This document shows, piece by piece, positions 34,007-43,844 of a DNA stretch of 46,081 nucleotides; the first letter of the stretch is position 1; every line of letters begins with the position of its first letter. The stretch spans positions 1 to 46,081 of the forward strand of contig NZ_LGHS01000007.1 of assembly GCF_001202025.1 (NCBI RefSeq). The letters are read 5' to 3'. Position numbers and translations under genes: made by a program. The stretch is from Pseudorhodobacter aquimaris. GTDB taxonomy: Bacteria > Pseudomonadota > Alphaproteobacteria > Rhodobacterales > Rhodobacteraceae. The notes beneath the pieces were generated by a model. The model worked only from the letters and a program-made list of their open reading frames with translations. It was not told where the DNA came from and ran no database searches.

Positions 34007-35362
34007 TTAGCGCCGAGCTGAACCGGACTTGCCACGCTTCTTGCCGCGCAAGTTGGACTTCTCGATAAGCCCTTCATATTGATGGGCAAGCAAATGCGAT
34101 TGGACCTGATTGATCGTATCCATCGTCACCGACACCACAATCAACACCGACGTCCCGCCGAAATAAAAGGGAATGCCCAACTGATGGCGCAGCACCTCGG
34201 GCAATAGGCAGACCAATGCCAGATAACCAGACCCAAGGACAAGGATGCGATTGACCACATATTCCAGATATTCCTCGGTCCGTTTGCCGGGACGAATACC
34301 AGGCACAAAACCGTTCTGGCTTTTGAGGTTCTCAGCCACATCTTCCACCTTGAAGGCCACATTGGCCGTGTAGAAATAGGCAAAGAAAACGATCATCGCG
34401 ACAAAGAACACCAGATAAAGCGGCTGCCCCGGCCCGAAATAAGCCAGGATCGTCGACATGATCGGACCAGTTTGTGTGCCCGAGAACGTAGAGATCGTCG
34501 CAGGCAACAACAGCAATGATGAGGCAAAGATCGCAGGGATAACACCGGCCGGATTCACCTTGACCGGCAGATGGCTTGACCCACCATCATAAACCTTCAT
34601 CCCCACTTGGCGGCGTGGATATTGGATATGGATCTTCCGCAGTGCGCGCTCCATGAACACCACAAAGGCGATCACGGCAACAACCATCACCAGGACCCCG
34701 ATAATGATCGCAGGCGACAAGGCGCCAGAGCGCCCCTGGCTAAAGAATTGCGCCAAGGCTGCCGGGATTTCCGCCACAATACCGACGAAGATGATCAAGG
34801 AAATGCCGTTCCCGATACCGCGCGCGGTGATTTGTTCGCCCAGCCACATCAGGAACATAGTGCCGCCGACAAGCGTAATCACACAGGCGCCGATAAAGAA
34901 CCAACCAGGCGATGTCACCAGGCTGCCGCTTTGCAGGCTGATCGCAATTCCATAGGCTTGAAACGACGCCAAGAGCACCGTGCCGTACCGCGTATATTGG
35001 TTGATTTTCTTCTGGCCTTGCTGGCCTTCTTTCTTCAGCTGTTCCAAACGCGGCACCATCGCTGTCAGAAGCTGCACAATGATGGAGGCCGAGATATAGG
35101 GCATTATCCCCAGCGCAAAAATTCCCATGCGGGAAATCGCGCCGCCGGTAAACATGTTGAGCATGCCACCGATGCCGGTCGTCAGATCGGCCATGAAATC
35201 ACGCAACGCCGTGCCATCAATGCCCGGCACGGGGATATAGGTCCCGATACGGTACACGATCAGCAAACCGATGGTGAAAAATATCCGTTGACGCAGGTCA
35301 GACGCTTTTCCAAGCGCCCCCCAGCTAAGATTTGCCGCCATTTGTTCCGCAGCTGAGGCCAT
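34007..35362 (-). CDS. secY: Preprotein translocase subunit SecY
   Basis: 451 residues with ten predicted membrane segments. It starts MASAAEQMAANLSWGALGKA and includes IPVPGIDGTALRDF, MPYISASIIVQLLTAMVPRL and the conserved loop FVPGIRPGKRTEEYLEYV. It forms the channel of the Sec translocon with SecE and SecG, which are not in this window. The position after rplO is the standard spc-operon location; 112 bp separate it from rplO. Confidence 0.97.
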   Translation of the reverse strand: MASAAEQMAANLSWGALGKASDLRQRIFFTIGLLIVYRIGTYIPVPGIDGTALRDFMADLTTGIGGMLNMFTGGAISRMGIFALGIMPYISASIIVQLLTAMVPRLEQLKKEGQQGQKKINQYTRYGTVLLASFQAYGIAISLQSGSLVTSPGWFFIGACVITLVGGTMFLMWLGEQITARGIGNGISLIIFVGIVAEIPAALAQFFSQGRSGALSPAIIIGVLVMVVAVIAFVVFMERALRKIHIQYPRRQVGMKVYDGGSSHLPVKVNPAGVIPAIFASSLLLLPATISTFSGTQTGPIMSTILAYFGPGQPLYLVFFVAMIVFFAYFYTANVAFKVEDVAENLKSQNGFVPGIRPGKRTEEYLEYVVNRILVLGSGYLALVCLLPEVLRHQLGIPFYFGGTSVLIVVSVTMDTINQVQSHLLAHQYEGLIEKSNLRGKKRGKSGSARR

Positions 35363-35474
35363 GGTTAACTATCTCCGCAGGCACTAAAGGAAGCGCCACC
35401 AAACCGTTTTCCGGTCGGCGGCGCGAGAAAACTTAACCGAAGATGTAAGCCGTCTTGCGCCGGCTCACAACCTC

Positions 35475-35954
35475 TTATTCTGCTGCAGCCGTTGCAGGTG
35501 CAGTAACAGTAAGGCTGCCCCCCGCTTTTGCCACCAGGTCAACCGCCGAAGCAGAAGCGCCCGTCACGATCAAAGTGATCTTGGCTTTCAGCTCACCCTT
35601 GGCCAAAACACGGATCCCATCCAGCTTGCTCTTGGTCAGACCGGCCGCAATGATCGCATCTTCGGTGATGTCAGCTTTGATGTCCAGCTTGCCAGCGTCG
35701 ATAAATTTCTGGATCAGGCCCAGATTTACCACAGCATAGTGCTTTGCATTCGGCTTGGTAAAACCACGCTTTGGCAAGCGGCGATAAAGAGGCATTTGCC
35801 CGCCTTCGTAACCACCGATTGCCACGCCCGAACGTGACTTTTGGCCTTTGATACCGCGGCCACCCATTTTACCCTTGCCCGAACCCGGGCCACGCGCAAC
35901 GCGTTTTTGCTTCTTGGCCGCACCGGCGTTGTCGGAAAGTTGATTCAGTTTCAT
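35475..35954 (-). CDS. rplO: 50S ribosomal protein L15
   Basis: 159 residues. [40 protein letters not shown] and [15 protein letters not shown] are typical. ATG 35954 with AGGAG upstream is the correct start; the frame runs open to 36083 without meaning. It is separated from rpmD by 254 bp that hold a terminator and a promoter candidate, so it seems to head its own unit (rplO-secY-adk). Confidence 0.95.
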   Translation of the reverse strand: MKLNQLSDNAGAAKKQKRVARGPGSGKGKMGGRGIKGQKSRSGVAIGGYEGGQMPLYRRLPKRGFTKPNAKHYAVVNLGLIQKFIDAGKLDIKADITEDAIIAAGLTKSKLDGIRVLAKGELKAKITLIVTGASASAVDLVAKAGGSLTVTAPATAAAE

Positions 35955-36049
35955 GTCGCTTCTCCTTTTGCCGGATGTGACCCCCAGCGACGGGAGTGGC
36001 CAAACACGGCGTTTCTTGATTCTTTCGGGCCGAACAGACCACTGAAAGC

Positions 36050-36077
36050 GTATAAGCCGTGCCCGCCAGGGTTTCAA
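36050..36077 (-). promoter_or_regulatory. Candidate promoter of the rplO-secY-adk unit
   Basis: On the minus strand TTGAAA (36072-36077) and TTATAC (36050-36055) are 16 bp apart, or 17 bp if TATACG is the -10 box. It lies downstream of a terminator and ~95 bp before rplO. Confidence 0.6.
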
Positions 36078-36131
36078 GCACAACTATCTAGTCTACCCGA
36101 TACAAATCAGGGTCACACCCCCTGCCCCGTA

Positions 36132-36168
36132 CCAAAACGAAAACGCCCCACGGCTTCCCGCAGGGCGT
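36132..36168 (-). terminator. Intrinsic terminator after rpmD
   Basis: On the minus strand ACGCCCTGCGG pairs with CCGTGGGGCGT around GAAG (two G-T pairs), followed by TTTTCGTTTT. It lies ~40 bp after the rpmD stop, inside the supercluster. Confidence 0.75.
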
Positions 36169-36208
36169 CTTCAAAACACATCATGTGGATAAATTCCACA
36201 GAGGCCAA

Positions 36209-36415
36209 TCAGCCGCGCTCTTCGATGATCTCAACAAGATGCGAGATCTTGCTGACCATGCCGCGCACCGAAGGAGTATCCTCCAGTTCACGGGTGCGGT
36301 TCATCTTATTCAGGCCAAGGCCCTTCAAAGTTGCTGTCTGGATTGCCGGACGGCGTGCTGCAGAACGAACCTGCTTTACGACGATGGTCTTACCAGCGGT
36401 TTTCTTGTCAGCCAT
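36209..36415 (-). CDS. rpmD: 50S ribosomal protein L30
   Basis: 68 residues with [20 protein letters not shown] and [20 protein letters not shown], the L30 core; the N terminus has a few extra basic residues. It starts 2 bp after the rpsE stop and is followed by a terminator. Confidence 0.95.
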   Translation of the reverse strand: MADKKTAGKTIVVKQVRSAARRPAIQTATLKGLGLNKMNRTRELEDTPSVRGMVSKISHLVEIIEERG

Positions 36416-36417
36416 GA

Positions 36418-36981
36418 TTATGCCTCCACAGTTTCAGCAGGGGCGTCGTTCTTGCCGAGAATGTCAGCCACCTTCTTGCCGCGGCGCTGCGCGACTTGAC
36501 GTGGGCTGGATTCCTGCTTCAAGCCATCGATGGTCGCGCGGATCATGTTATACGGGTTCTGGGAACCGGTGGATTTCGCCACCACGTCCTGCAATCCCAA
36601 CATTTCAAAAACAGCACGCATCGGACCACCAGCGATGATCCCGGTACCGGCAACGGCGGTCCGCATGACCACTTTACCCGCGCCGTGACGGCCTTCCATG
36701 TCGTGATGAAGCGTGCGGCTGTCTTTCAACGGTACACGAATCATCTGACGCTTGGCCTGCTCGGTTGCCTTACGAATGGCCTCCGGCACTTCTTTGGCTT
36801 TACCTTTGCCAAAACCTACGCGGCCACGCTGATCGCCCACAACCACGAGGGCTGCGAAACCAAAGCGCTTACCGCCTTTAACGGTTTTAGACACACGATT
36901 GATCGCAACCAGACGATCTGCGAATTCCGGGGTTTCTTCGCGGCTATCGCGACGGTCCCGACGGTTTTCTTCTCTTGCCAT
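36418..36981 (-). CDS. rpsE: 30S ribosomal protein S5
   Basis: 187 residues. A charged N-terminal stretch ([16 protein letters not shown]) precedes the conserved [38 protein letters not shown] and [19 protein letters not shown]. It works in decoding fidelity. Spacing to rplR and rpmD is 2-11 bp. Confidence 0.97.
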   Translation of the reverse strand: MAREENRRDRRDSREETPEFADRLVAINRVSKTVKGGKRFGFAALVVVGDQRGRVGFGKGKAKEVPEAIRKATEQAKRQMIRVPLKDSRTLHHDMEGRHGAGKVVMRTAVAGTGIIAGGPMRAVFEMLGLQDVVAKSTGSQNPYNMIRATIDGLKQESSPRQVAQRRGKKVADILGKNDAPAETVEA

Positions 36982-36992
36982 CTGATTACTCC

Positions 36993-37352
36993 TCAGAACT
37001 TCAGGCCGCCTTCACGGGCAGCGTCGGCCAAAGCCTTGATCTTACCGTGAAAGAGGAAACCACCACGGTCAAAATAGCATTCTTCGACCCCAGCCTTCTT
37101 AGCCCGCTCGGCAATCGCCGCACCGATTTTCGTCGCCGCTTCGACGTTGTTCTTGCCCAAACAGCCCAGATCCTTTTCGAGGGTCGAAGCTGCGGCCAAA
37201 GTAACGCCGTTTACGTCGTCGATCAACTGTACGCTGATATTCTTGCTGGACCGATGAACGGAAAGACGCGCACGTCCATTCGCCATCGCCTTGATTTTGT
37301 TCCGAACGCGCAAGCGGCGCTTGAGGAACAGCTGTCGTTTTGTGTTCGCCAT
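36993..37352 (-). CDS. rplR: 50S ribosomal protein L18
   Basis: 119 residues. [34 protein letters not shown] and the C-terminal [20 protein letters not shown] are typical of L18, a 5S rRNA-binding protein. It lies 11 bp after rplF. Confidence 0.97.
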   Translation of the reverse strand: MANTKRQLFLKRRLRVRNKIKAMANGRARLSVHRSSKNISVQLIDDVNGVTLAAASTLEKDLGCLGKNNVEAATKIGAAIAERAKKAGVEECYFDRGGFLFHGKIKALADAAREGGLKF

Positions 37353-37363
37353 TTTTACGCCCC

Positions 37364-37897
37364 TTACTTCTTCTTGCCTTCTTTGCGGAACACGAATTCA
37401 CCCTTATAGCGGATACCTTTGCCTTTATAAGGCTCGGGCTTACGCCATTCACGGATGTTCGCAGCAACCTGGCCAACAACCTGTTGGTCAATGCCTTCCA
37501 CAACGATTTCAGTTTGCTTCGGAGCCGTCACAGTTACGCCAGCGGGAACAACAAAGTCCACATCGTGGCTATAGCCAAGTGACAGTTTCAGAACGTTGCC
37601 AGCCATTGCGGCACGGTAACCAACACCCTGAATTTCCAACTCTTTTTTGAAACCCGTTGTAACACCGGTTACAAGGTTTTCAATTTGCTTACGGGTCATA
37701 CCCCACTGCGAGCGTGCGCGCTTGGACATGCCGCGCGGTGTAACCGTCACAACATTGTCCTCGATCGCGATCGTCACATCGTCGGTCGCACCGAAAGTAC
37801 GCGTGCCTTTCGGCCCTTTTACTTCGATGGTCTGGCCGGACAGGGACGCGGTAACGCCCTTGGGCAGCTCGAGCGGTTTCTTGCCAATACGAGACAT
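37364..37897 (-). CDS. rplF: 50S ribosomal protein L6
   Basis: 177 residues, starting [20 protein letters not shown] and ending in RKEGKKK, with the typical [22 protein letters not shown] 37897 has GAGG upstream. The open frame to 38104 runs back into rpsH and is not real. Confidence 0.96.
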   Translation of the reverse strand: MSRIGKKPLELPKGVTASLSGQTIEVKGPKGTRTFGATDDVTIAIEDNVVTVTPRGMSKRARSQWGMTRKQIENLVTGVTTGFKKELEIQGVGYRAAMAGNVLKLSLGYSHDVDFVVPAGVTVTAPKQTEIVVEGIDQQVVGQVAANIREWRKPEPYKGKGIRYKGEFVFRKEGKKK

Positions 37898-37907
37898 CTT
37901 GCCCTCC

Positions 37908-38306
37908 TCAGAACACGGTGCAGAGCACTTCGCCACCAACATTGGCGGATCGTGCAGCTGCATCGGACATGACGCCTTTCGACGTGGAGACGATTGAGAC
38001 ACCAAGGCCGTTACGAACCGAAGGAACATCCTTCGAACCCATATAAACCCGGCGACCCGGCTTAGAGACGCGCTTAAGCTCACGAATGACTGGCGTGCCT
38101 TCAAAATACTTGAGGCTGATCATGATTTCGCCCTGACCGTCAGCGGTCTCGGCCTTCTCATAACCCCGGATGTAGCCTTCATTGGCCAGCACATCCAACA
38201 CCCATGCGCGCAGCTTGGAAGCTGGCGTTTTAACGGTCGATTTGCCACGCATCTGCGCATTGCGGATACGTGTCAGCATATCGCCGAGAGGATCGTTCAT
38301 CATCAT
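37908..38306 (-). CDS. rpsH: 30S ribosomal protein S8
   Basis: 132 residues. [20 protein letters not shown], and the C-terminal [20 protein letters not shown] are diagnostic. Three consecutive ATGs start the gene; the first (38306) has GGAGG 7 nt upstream. In E. coli S8 is the translational repressor of the spc operon; whether that holds here is not shown. Confidence 0.96.
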   Translation of the reverse strand: MMMNDPLGDMLTRIRNAQMRGKSTVKTPASKLRAWVLDVLANEGYIRGYEKAETADGQGEIMISLKYFEGTPVIRELKRVSKPGRRVYMGSKDVPSVRNGLGVSIVSTSKGVMSDAAARSANVGGEVLCTVF

Positions 38307-38318
38307 CGTGCGACCTCC

Positions 38319-38624
38319 TTACCAGCTGGATTTGACCATGCCGGGGATCTGGCCAAAGGAGGCCAAATCACGCAGCATGATGCGCGAAAGTTTAAGCTTG
38401 CGGTAATACGCATGCGGACGACCCGTCAACTGGCAGCGGTTGTGCAGACGCACAGCCGACCCGTTACGGGGAAGCGATGCCAATTTCAAAGTCGCCTTGA
38501 AGCGATCTTCCATTGGCAAGTCTTGATTGTTGATAACCTCTTTAAGTGCAGCGCGTTTGGCAGCATCACGTGCAACCATCTTTGCGCGTTTCACTTCGCG
38601 GTTTACCATGGATTTTTTAGCCAT
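38319..38624 (-). CDS. rpsN: 30S ribosomal protein S14 (zinc-free type)
   Basis: 101 residues. [20 protein letters not shown] and the C-terminal [20 protein letters not shown], then SSW. It lacks the CXXC pairs of the short zinc-binding S14, so it is the long form found in most proteobacteria. Confidence 0.97.
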   Translation of the reverse strand: MAKKSMVNREVKRAKMVARDAAKRAALKEVINNQDLPMEDRFKATLKLASLPRNGSAVRLHNRCQLTGRPHAYYRKLKLSRIMLRDLASFGQIPGMVKSSW

Positions 38625-38641
38625 ATCTCTCTTCCTCCCGC

Positions 38642-39202
38642 TTACGCCGTGAAGGGCATGTTGAAGTTTTTCAACAGTGCCTTCGCTTCCGCGTCGGTAT
38701 TCGCGGTGGTGCAGATGATGATGTCCATACCCAGAACTTCGTCGACAGTGTCGAAGTTAATCTCCGGGAACACGAGCTGTTCTTTCAGGCCCATCGCATA
38801 GTTGCCACGGCCATCGAACGAAGTCGGCTTCACACCGCGAAAGTCGCGCACGCGCGGCAAAGCGATAGTGATCAGACGATCGAGGAATTCGTACATTTTG
38901 TCGCCACGCAGGGTCACCTTGCAGCCAAGCGGCATTTCTTCACGCACGCGGAAACCAGCGATGGATTTCTTTGCATGGGTGACGACAGCTTTTTGACCGG
39001 CGATCAGGCTCAGCTCTTCAGCGGCCTTTTTCACCTTTTTAGTGTCCTTAACAGCTTCACCAACGCCCATATTGATCACGATCTTGTCCAGACGCGGGAT
39101 CATCATGTCGTTCTTGTAGCCGAATTCTTCCTTGAGGGCCGCGCGGATTGTATCCGTGTAAACACCCTTCAAGCGCGGGGTATAAGTTGCTTGGTCCAGC
39201 AT
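38642..39202 (-). CDS. rplE: 50S ribosomal protein L5
   Basis: 186 residues. [40 protein letters not shown] and [20 protein letters not shown] are typical of L5, which binds 5S rRNA. Its start overlaps the last base of the rplX stop. Confidence 0.97.
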   Translation of the reverse strand: MLDQATYTPRLKGVYTDTIRAALKEEFGYKNDMMIPRLDKIVINMGVGEAVKDTKKVKKAAEELSLIAGQKAVVTHAKKSIAGFRVREEMPLGCKVTLRGDKMYEFLDRLITIALPRVRDFRGVKPTSFDGRGNYAMGLKEQLVFPEINFDTVDEVLGMDIIICTTANTDAEAKALLKNFNMPFTA

Positions 39203-39507
39203 CAGATTGCGTCCCCCGTTGTCTTGGCAAAACGCACTTTCTTGTCGTCTTCCATACGGAATCCGACGCGCGTTGGTTTACCGTTCGCATCAACCAACGC
39301 AAGGTTGGAAAGCGCGATCGGCATTGCCTTGGAAATGCGGCCGCCCTGGTTGCCCTGGCTTTGCTTGGTGTGGCGGATGGCAAGATTCAGGCCATCAACA
39401 ACAGCTTTACCGGCAGTCGGGTTAACAGAGGAGATTTCGCCCTCTTTACCCTTATCCTTGCCCGTAAGCACGACGACCTTGTCGCCTTTTTTAAGTTTCG
39501 CAGCCAT
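39202..39507 (-). CDS. rplX: 50S ribosomal protein L24
   Basis: 101 residues with the KOW motif [20 protein letters not shown] at the N terminus, then [20 protein letters not shown]. It starts assembly of the large subunit. Both neighbours overlap by a single base. Confidence 0.97.
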   Translation of the reverse strand: MAAKLKKGDKVVVLTGKDKGKEGEISSVNPTAGKAVVDGLNLAIRHTKQSQGNQGGRISKAMPIALSNLALVDANGKPTRVGFRMEDDKKVRFAKTTGDAI

Positions 39508-39875
39508 CAGAGCACCTCCGGAGCCAGCGAGATAATCTTCATGAAGTTTTTTGCGCGCAGCTCACGTACCACTGGCCCGAAAATACGAGTACCAACGGGC
39601 TCACCCTGATTGCTCAGGATAACAGCGGCGTTGCGGTCAAAACGGATTGCGGTGCCGTCTTCGCGACGGACTTCTTTGGCGGTACGAACGACAACGGCTT
39701 TACGCACGTCACCCTTCTTAACACGACCGCGCGGAATGGCTTCTTTCACCGACACTACGATAATGTCGCCGACCGAAGCATACCGACGGTGTGAACCGCC
39801 CAGAACCTTAATGCACTGAACGCGACGAGCGCCGCTATTGTCAGCAACATCCAGGTTGGTCTGCATCTGGATCAT
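39507..39875 (-). CDS. rplN: 50S ribosomal protein L14
   Basis: 122 residues, exactly the normal length. [20 protein letters not shown] and [20 protein letters not shown], then LAPEVL are diagnostic. A 69-bp gap with a G/C hairpin precedes it. Confidence 0.97.
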   Translation of the reverse strand: MIQMQTNLDVADNSGARRVQCIKVLGGSHRRYASVGDIIVVSVKEAIPRGRVKKGDVRKAVVVRTAKEVRREDGTAIRFDRNAAVILSNQGEPVGTRIFGPVVRELRAKNFMKIISLAPEVL

Positions 39876-39893
39876 TTGGTTTCTCCCGACCTT

Positions 39894-39910
39894 TGGGGGC
39901 CCATCCCCCA
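39894..39910. repeat. G-run/C-run hairpin just upstream of rplN
   Basis: tggggg (39894-39899) pairs with ccccca (39905-39910) around five bases, in the rpsQ-rplN gap and just before the rplN ribosome binding site. It could slow or regulate rplN translation. No T-run. Confidence 0.4.
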
Positions 39911-39944
39911 GGGTTTCGTAAAATAGCTATGGATGGATTGGCGC

Positions 39945-40178
39945 TTACGCGTCCAGAACCACCGTCCAGCGTTTCGTTTTCGACATCGGCGCGCATTCTT
40001 GAATACGCACAGTGTCACCGATCTTGAACTGGTTCGCCTCGTCATGCGCACGGTATTTCTTGGACTTACGAACAGTCTTTTGCAGAAGTGGGTGCTTGAA
40101 GCGGCGTTCAACCGATACCGTGATGGTCTGGTTGTTCTGGTCGCCAGTTACGGTGCCTTGCAGGATGCGTTTGGGCAT
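39945..40178 (-). CDS. rpsQ: 30S ribosomal protein S17
   Basis: 77 residues. [40 protein letters not shown] and [18 protein letters not shown]. Normal length for S17. It lies 12 bp after rpmC. Confidence 0.97.
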   Translation of the reverse strand: MPKRILQGTVTGDQNNQTITVSVERRFKHPLLQKTVRKSKKYRAHDEANQFKIGDTVRIQECAPMSKTKRWTVVLDA

Positions 40179-40190
40179 AATCTAGGCTCC

Positions 40191-40442
40191 TTAATTCGCG
40201 ATGGCGGCTTCGGCCGCCTTTTGGTTCAACACCGTCATAACACGTGCAACTTCACGGCGGACGCTGCGCATACGAGCGGTATTTTCAAGCTGGCCAGTCG
40301 CCTGCTGGAAGCGCAGGTTGAACGCTTCTTTCTTCAACGCGACCAACTGATCGCGCAACTGGTCAGGCGTCTTTGCGACCAATTCAGATGCTGCCGAGCT
40401 TGCAGCGCCTTTCTTGGCTTTCGCGGTGGCTTTTGCGGCCAT
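40191..40442 (-). CDS. rpmC: 50S ribosomal protein L29 with an N-terminal extension
   Basis: 83 residues. The conserved L29 coiled coil starts near residue 23 ([40 protein letters not shown]). It is preceded by a lysine/alanine-rich extension of ~20 residues ([19 protein letters not shown]) not found in E. coli L29 (63 residues). GAAGGAAAAAGGT lies before the ATG, so the extended start is supported. Head of a unit that follows a terminator and promoter candidate. Confidence 0.93.
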   Translation of the reverse strand: MAAKATAKAKKGAASSAASELVAKTPDQLRDQLVALKKEAFNLRFQQATGQLENTARMRSVRREVARVMTVLNQKAAEAAIAN

Positions 40443-40552
40443 GTACCTTTTTCCTTCTTCACATCACCGGAGGGCCCGTAAGGGTCACCCTGTATCCGAT
40501 GGAGACAATAAAAAATCACCGAATCCGGAAACCCGGAATCGCAAGATGGCTT

Positions 40553-40581
40553 CGTATAGGGCCCTAGCCCCATAAGGGCAA
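40553..40581 (-). promoter_or_regulatory. Candidate promoter of the rpmC-rpsQ-rplN... unit
   Basis: On the minus strand TTGCCC (40576-40581) and TATACG (40553-40558) are separated by 17 bp. It lies in the 295-bp gap between rplP and rpmC, downstream of the rplP terminator and ~110 bp before rpmC. The rest of the gap holds no gene. Confidence 0.55.
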
Positions 40582-40670
40582 GGGAAGATTAAGCCCCCAG
40601 CCAATCAAACTTCATCACGCTACATGAGCGCCTCATACCAACCAAACACCAGTGCACTTGGGAGTAAAAC

Positions 40671-40698
40671 GAAAAACCCCGCCAAATACGGCGGGGTT
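40671..40698 (-). terminator. Intrinsic terminator after rplP
   Basis: A 9-bp stem (aaccccgcc 40675-40683 with ggcggggtt 40690-40698) is followed on the minus strand by a T-run. It lies ~40 bp after the rplP stop, inside the supercluster. Confidence 0.85.
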
Positions 40699-40737
40699 CC
40701 TCAATTTTCTGATCAGGAAATGTTACCCCGATACGAC

Positions 40738-41151
40738 TTACCAGTCTTCGCGTTCAACAACACGCGTTTGCACTGGAAGCTTCATCGCGCCAAGGCGAAG
40801 TGCCTCACGTGCGATCACTTCGGAGACGCCGTCGATCTCAAACATCACGCGGCCAGGTTTAACCTTGGCTGCCCAATAGTCGACAGAGCCTTTACCCTTA
40901 CCCATCCGCACTTCGGTCGGCTTGGACGAAACTGGAACATCTGGAAAAATCCGGATCCAGACACGCCCTTGACGCTTCATGTGGCGAGTGATGGCACGAC
41001 GTGCAGCTTCGATCTGGCGCGCGGTAACGCGCTCAGGCTGTACTGCCTTCAGGCCGTAGGTCCCGAAGTTCAGCAAAAAGCCGCCCTTGGCTTCACCACT
41101 GATCTTGCCTTTGAACTGTTTGCGGAACTTGGTCCGTTTAGGTTGCAGCAT
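40738..41151 (-). CDS. rplP: 50S ribosomal protein L16
   Basis: 137 residues. [40 protein letters not shown] and [20 protein letters not shown] are typical. It lies 12 bp after rpsC and is followed by a terminator rather than by rpmC directly. Confidence 0.97.
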   Translation of the reverse strand: MLQPKRTKFRKQFKGKISGEAKGGFLLNFGTYGLKAVQPERVTARQIEAARRAITRHMKRQGRVWIRIFPDVPVSSKPTEVRMGKGKGSVDYWAAKVKPGRVMFEIDGVSEVIAREALRLGAMKLPVQTRVVEREDW

Positions 41152-41163
41152 CTTTTTGCTCCC

Positions 41164-41874
41164 TTACGTGCGTTCGCGGCGCGGTTGACGCGGAACAGCG
41201 CCTTCCTGTGCCTCGGCGTGACGACGATCATGTGCCTGCGGATCGTGCTCAAGGATTTCGCCCTTAAAGATCCACACTTTCACGCCGATGATGCCATAGG
41301 CAGTCAGCGCTTCATGATGGGCATAGTCGATATCAGCACGCAATGTGTGCAGGGGAACGCGGCCTTCGCGGTACCATTCAGTACGCGCAATTTCAGCGCC
41401 ACCCAAGCGGCCAGCCACGTTCACACGGATGCCCAAGGCCCCCATGCGCATCGCGTTCTGCACGCCACGCTTCATGGCACGACGGAAAGAAACCCGACGC
41501 TCCATCTGCTGTGCGATCGATTCTGCTACCAGCTTGGCATCCATCTCCGGCTTGCGGATCTCAACGATGTTGAGGTGCAGTTCGGAGTCTGTAAACGCTG
41601 TCAGCTTCTTGCGAAGCGTCTCGATGTCAGCGCCTTTTTTGCCAATGATGACGCCCGGACGTGCAGTGTGAATGGTCACACGGCACTTCTTGTGCGGACG
41701 CTCGATGATGACTTTGGAGACGCCCGCCTGGGCGCAATCCTTGTGGATGAATTCGCGCATACGCAAGTCTTCCAGCAGTAGGTCGCCATAGTCTTTCGAC
41801 TCAGCGAACCAACGGCTGTCCCAGGTACGGTTAACCTGGAGGCGCATACCGATCGGATTGACCTTCTGACCCAT
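41164..41874 (-). CDS. rpsC: 30S ribosomal protein S3
   Basis: 236 residues. [20 protein letters not shown], the KH domain around [17 protein letters not shown], and [20 protein letters not shown]. It binds mRNA at the entry channel. Start and the rplV stop overlap by one base (TAATG). Confidence 0.97.
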   Translation of the reverse strand: MGQKVNPIGMRLQVNRTWDSRWFAESKDYGDLLLEDLRMREFIHKDCAQAGVSKVIIERPHKKCRVTIHTARPGVIIGKKGADIETLRKKLTAFTDSELHLNIVEIRKPEMDAKLVAESIAQQMERRVSFRRAMKRGVQNAMRMGALGIRVNVAGRLGGAEIARTEWYREGRVPLHTLRADIDYAHHEALTAYGIIGVKVWIFKGEILEHDPQAHDRRHAEAQEGAVPRQPRRERT

Positions 41875-42254
41875 TATGCGGACTCCCCTTTTTGCCGTAC
41901 CAAAATCGTCAGCTGGCTGAACGGCTTCATGATCTTGCCAAAACGGCCACGTGCGCGTGGACGGCCACGCTTCAACGTCAGGTTCTTACCGCAATAAGCT
42001 TCGGCAACGATCAACTCGTCCACGTCAAGACCGTGGTTGTTTTCTGCGTTGGCGATAGCCGACTGCAAGCATTTCTTCACGTCCTGAGCGATACGCTTTT
42101 TGGAGAAGGTGAGGTCGGCCAAAGCCTTGTCAACTTTCTTACCGCGGATCAGACCGGCGACGAGATTAAGCTTTTGCGGCGAGGTACGAAGCATTTTGGC
42201 GACTGCCATTGCTTCGTTATCGGCCACGCGGCGCGCATTTTTTGCCTTGCCCAT
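41874..42254 (-). CDS. rplV: 50S ribosomal protein L22
   Basis: 126 residues. [40 protein letters not shown] and the basic loop [18 protein letters not shown], which lines the exit tunnel. Normal order after rpsS. Confidence 0.97.
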   Translation of the reverse strand: MGKAKNARRVADNEAMAVAKMLRTSPQKLNLVAGLIRGKKVDKALADLTFSKKRIAQDVKKCLQSAIANAENNHGLDVDELIVAEAYCGKNLTLKRGRPRARGRFGKIMKPFSQLTILVRQKGESA

Positions 42255-42257
42255 GAC

Positions 42258-42536
42258 TTATTTCCTCTTGGCTTTTTTGTCGGCGGCGTGACCGTAGTAG
42301 GTCCGTGTCGGCGAATACTCACCAAACTTCTGGCCGATCATTTCTTCACTCACGTTAACAGGAACGTGCTTTTTACCATTATAGACGCCAAACGTCAGAC
42401 CGACGAACTGCGGCAGAATGGTAGAACGACGCGACCAGATCTTGATCACTTCGTTTTTGCCACCTTCGCGCGACTTTTCGGCCTTTTTCAGGACGTAGCC
42501 ATCAACGAAAGGGCCTTTCCAGATTGAACGTGCCAT
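42258..42536 (-). CDS. rpsS: 30S ribosomal protein S19
   Basis: 92 residues. [40 protein letters not shown] and [20 protein letters not shown]. Full length. It lies 3 bp after rplB. Confidence 0.97.
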   Translation of the reverse strand: MARSIWKGPFVDGYVLKKAEKSREGGKNEVIKIWSRRSTILPQFVGLTFGVYNGKKHVPVNVSEEMIGQKFGEYSPTRTYYGHAADKKAKRK

Positions 42537-42539
42537 GGA

Positions 42540-43379
42540 TTAACGGCCCTTCTTCTTGGCGTGACGCGACCGGACAATATACTTGTCGGTGGTCCGGTTC
42601 GAACGGGTACGGTTGCCCTTGGTGCCCTTGCCCCATGGTGTAACCGGGTGACGACCGCCAGATGTACGGCCTTCGCCGCCGCCATGAGGGTGATCGATCG
42701 GGTTCATTGCCACACCGCGAACGGTCGGGCGCACACCCTTGTGACGCATACGGCCCGCTTTACCGAAGTTCTGGTTCGAGTGGTCAGCGTTAGACACGGC
42801 ACCAACGGTAGCCATGCATTCCTGACGCACCATCCGCAATTCGCCCGAGGACAAACGGATCTGCGCGTAACCACCGTCGCGACCTACAAACTGGGCGTAG
42901 GTGCCAGCAGCACGAGCAATCTGCCCGCCTTTGCCCGGCTTCATTTCGACATTATGAACAATCGTACCGATAGGCATGCCGGAAAACGGCATCGCATTCC
43001 CAGGCTTCACGTCCGTTTTTGCACCAGCGACGATGCTATCACCAACAGCAAGACGCTGCGGTGCGAGGATGTAGTTAAGCGTACCATCCTCATACTTCAC
43101 CAAAGCGATGAAAGCCGTGCGGTTGGGGTCATATTCGATCCGCTCAACCACCGCTGCCATGTCGTGTTTGGTGCGCTTGAAATCCACGATACGGTAAAGG
43201 CGCTTTGCCCCACCGCCCTTGTGCCACATCGTAATACGTCCGGTGTTGTTCCGGCCACCTGTCTTGGTCAAACCCTGAGTTAGGGCTTTGACCGGGCGGC
43301 CTTTCCACAGCTCCGAACGGTCGATCAGAACCAACCCGCGTTGGCCAGGCGTCGTCGGTTTGTACGACTTGAGTGCCAT
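42540..43379 (-). CDS. rplB: 50S ribosomal protein L2
   Basis: 279 residues. [35 protein letters not shown]-like text (here [20 protein letters not shown]), and [20 protein letters not shown], the peptidyl-transferase-near loop. It follows a terminator and a leader hairpin, so it may start a new transcription unit. Confidence 0.97.
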   Translation of the reverse strand: MALKSYKPTTPGQRGLVLIDRSELWKGRPVKALTQGLTKTGGRNNTGRITMWHKGGGAKRLYRIVDFKRTKHDMAAVVERIEYDPNRTAFIALVKYEDGTLNYILAPQRLAVGDSIVAGAKTDVKPGNAMPFSGMPIGTIVHNVEMKPGKGGQIARAAGTYAQFVGRDGGYAQIRLSSGELRMVRQECMATVGAVSNADHSNQNFGKAGRMRHKGVRPTVRGVAMNPIDHPHGGGEGRTSGGRHPVTPWGKGTKGNRTRSNRTTDKYIVRSRHAKKKGR

Positions 43380-43404
43380 GCTCTCTGTCTTCCGTCAGCT
43401 TAAG

Positions 43405-43421
43405 GGCCACAAAATGTGGCC
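43405..43421. repeat. Hairpin in the rplB 5' leader
   Basis: ggccaca (43405-43411) pairs perfectly with tgtggcc (43415-43421) across three bases, ~26 bp upstream of the rplB start. A TATAAC box-like sequence lies just 5' of it on the minus strand, so it could sit at the start of the rplB transcript. Confidence 0.4.
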
Positions 43422-43494
43422 AAGGTTATAGGGCTCCGTAGATCCCCGGGGGTCTTTGCAAGTCAGGCATCGGTCGCCTACACCCTGCATCGCG

Positions 43495-43530
43495 AAAAAA
43501 TCCACGGCCCCGAGAAGTCCCGAGGCCGTG
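43495..43530 (-). terminator. Intrinsic terminator after rplW
   Basis: On the minus strand CACGGCCTCGGG pairs with CTCGGGGCCGTG (G-T pairs included), followed by GATTTTTTCG. It lies 18 bp after the rplW stop and cuts the cluster between rplW and rplB. Confidence 0.8.
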
Positions 43531-43547
43531 AGATTCGTTGCCTTCTA

Positions 43548-43844
43548 TCAAAGCCCGGTAGAGACGTCGATAGTATTTCCCTCTTCGAGGGTCACATAGG
43601 CTTTTTTCTTGTCGGAACGAACGCCGGGGCGTCCCTTGAACCGCTTTACCTTACCTTTGGTGATGGTCGTGTTCACGGCCTTCACCTTGACGCCAAAGAC
43701 AGCCTCAACAGCTTCTTTGATCATTGGTTTGGTTGCATCCATCGCCACCTGAAAGACAACAGCATTGGCTTCAGAAGCCATGGTTGCCTTTTCGGTGATG
43801 ATCGGCTTGCGGATCACATCGTAATGGTTTGGTTTCACGCTCAT
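43548..43844 (-). CDS. rplW: 50S ribosomal protein L23
   Basis: 98 residues. [40 protein letters not shown] and [14 protein letters not shown]. It is the docking site for trigger factor at the tunnel exit. Its start overlaps the rplD stop (ATGA). Confidence 0.96.
   Translation of the reverse strand: MSVKPNHYDVIRKPIITEKATMASEANAVVFQVAMDATKPMIKEAVEAVFGVKVKAVNTTITKGKVKRFKGRPGVRSDKKKAYVTLEEGNTIDVSTGL

Noticed and set aside
40624-41781. Plus-strand open frame (385 codons) opposite rplP and rpsC
   Set aside because: Antisense to two clear ribosomal protein genes; no recognisable motif.
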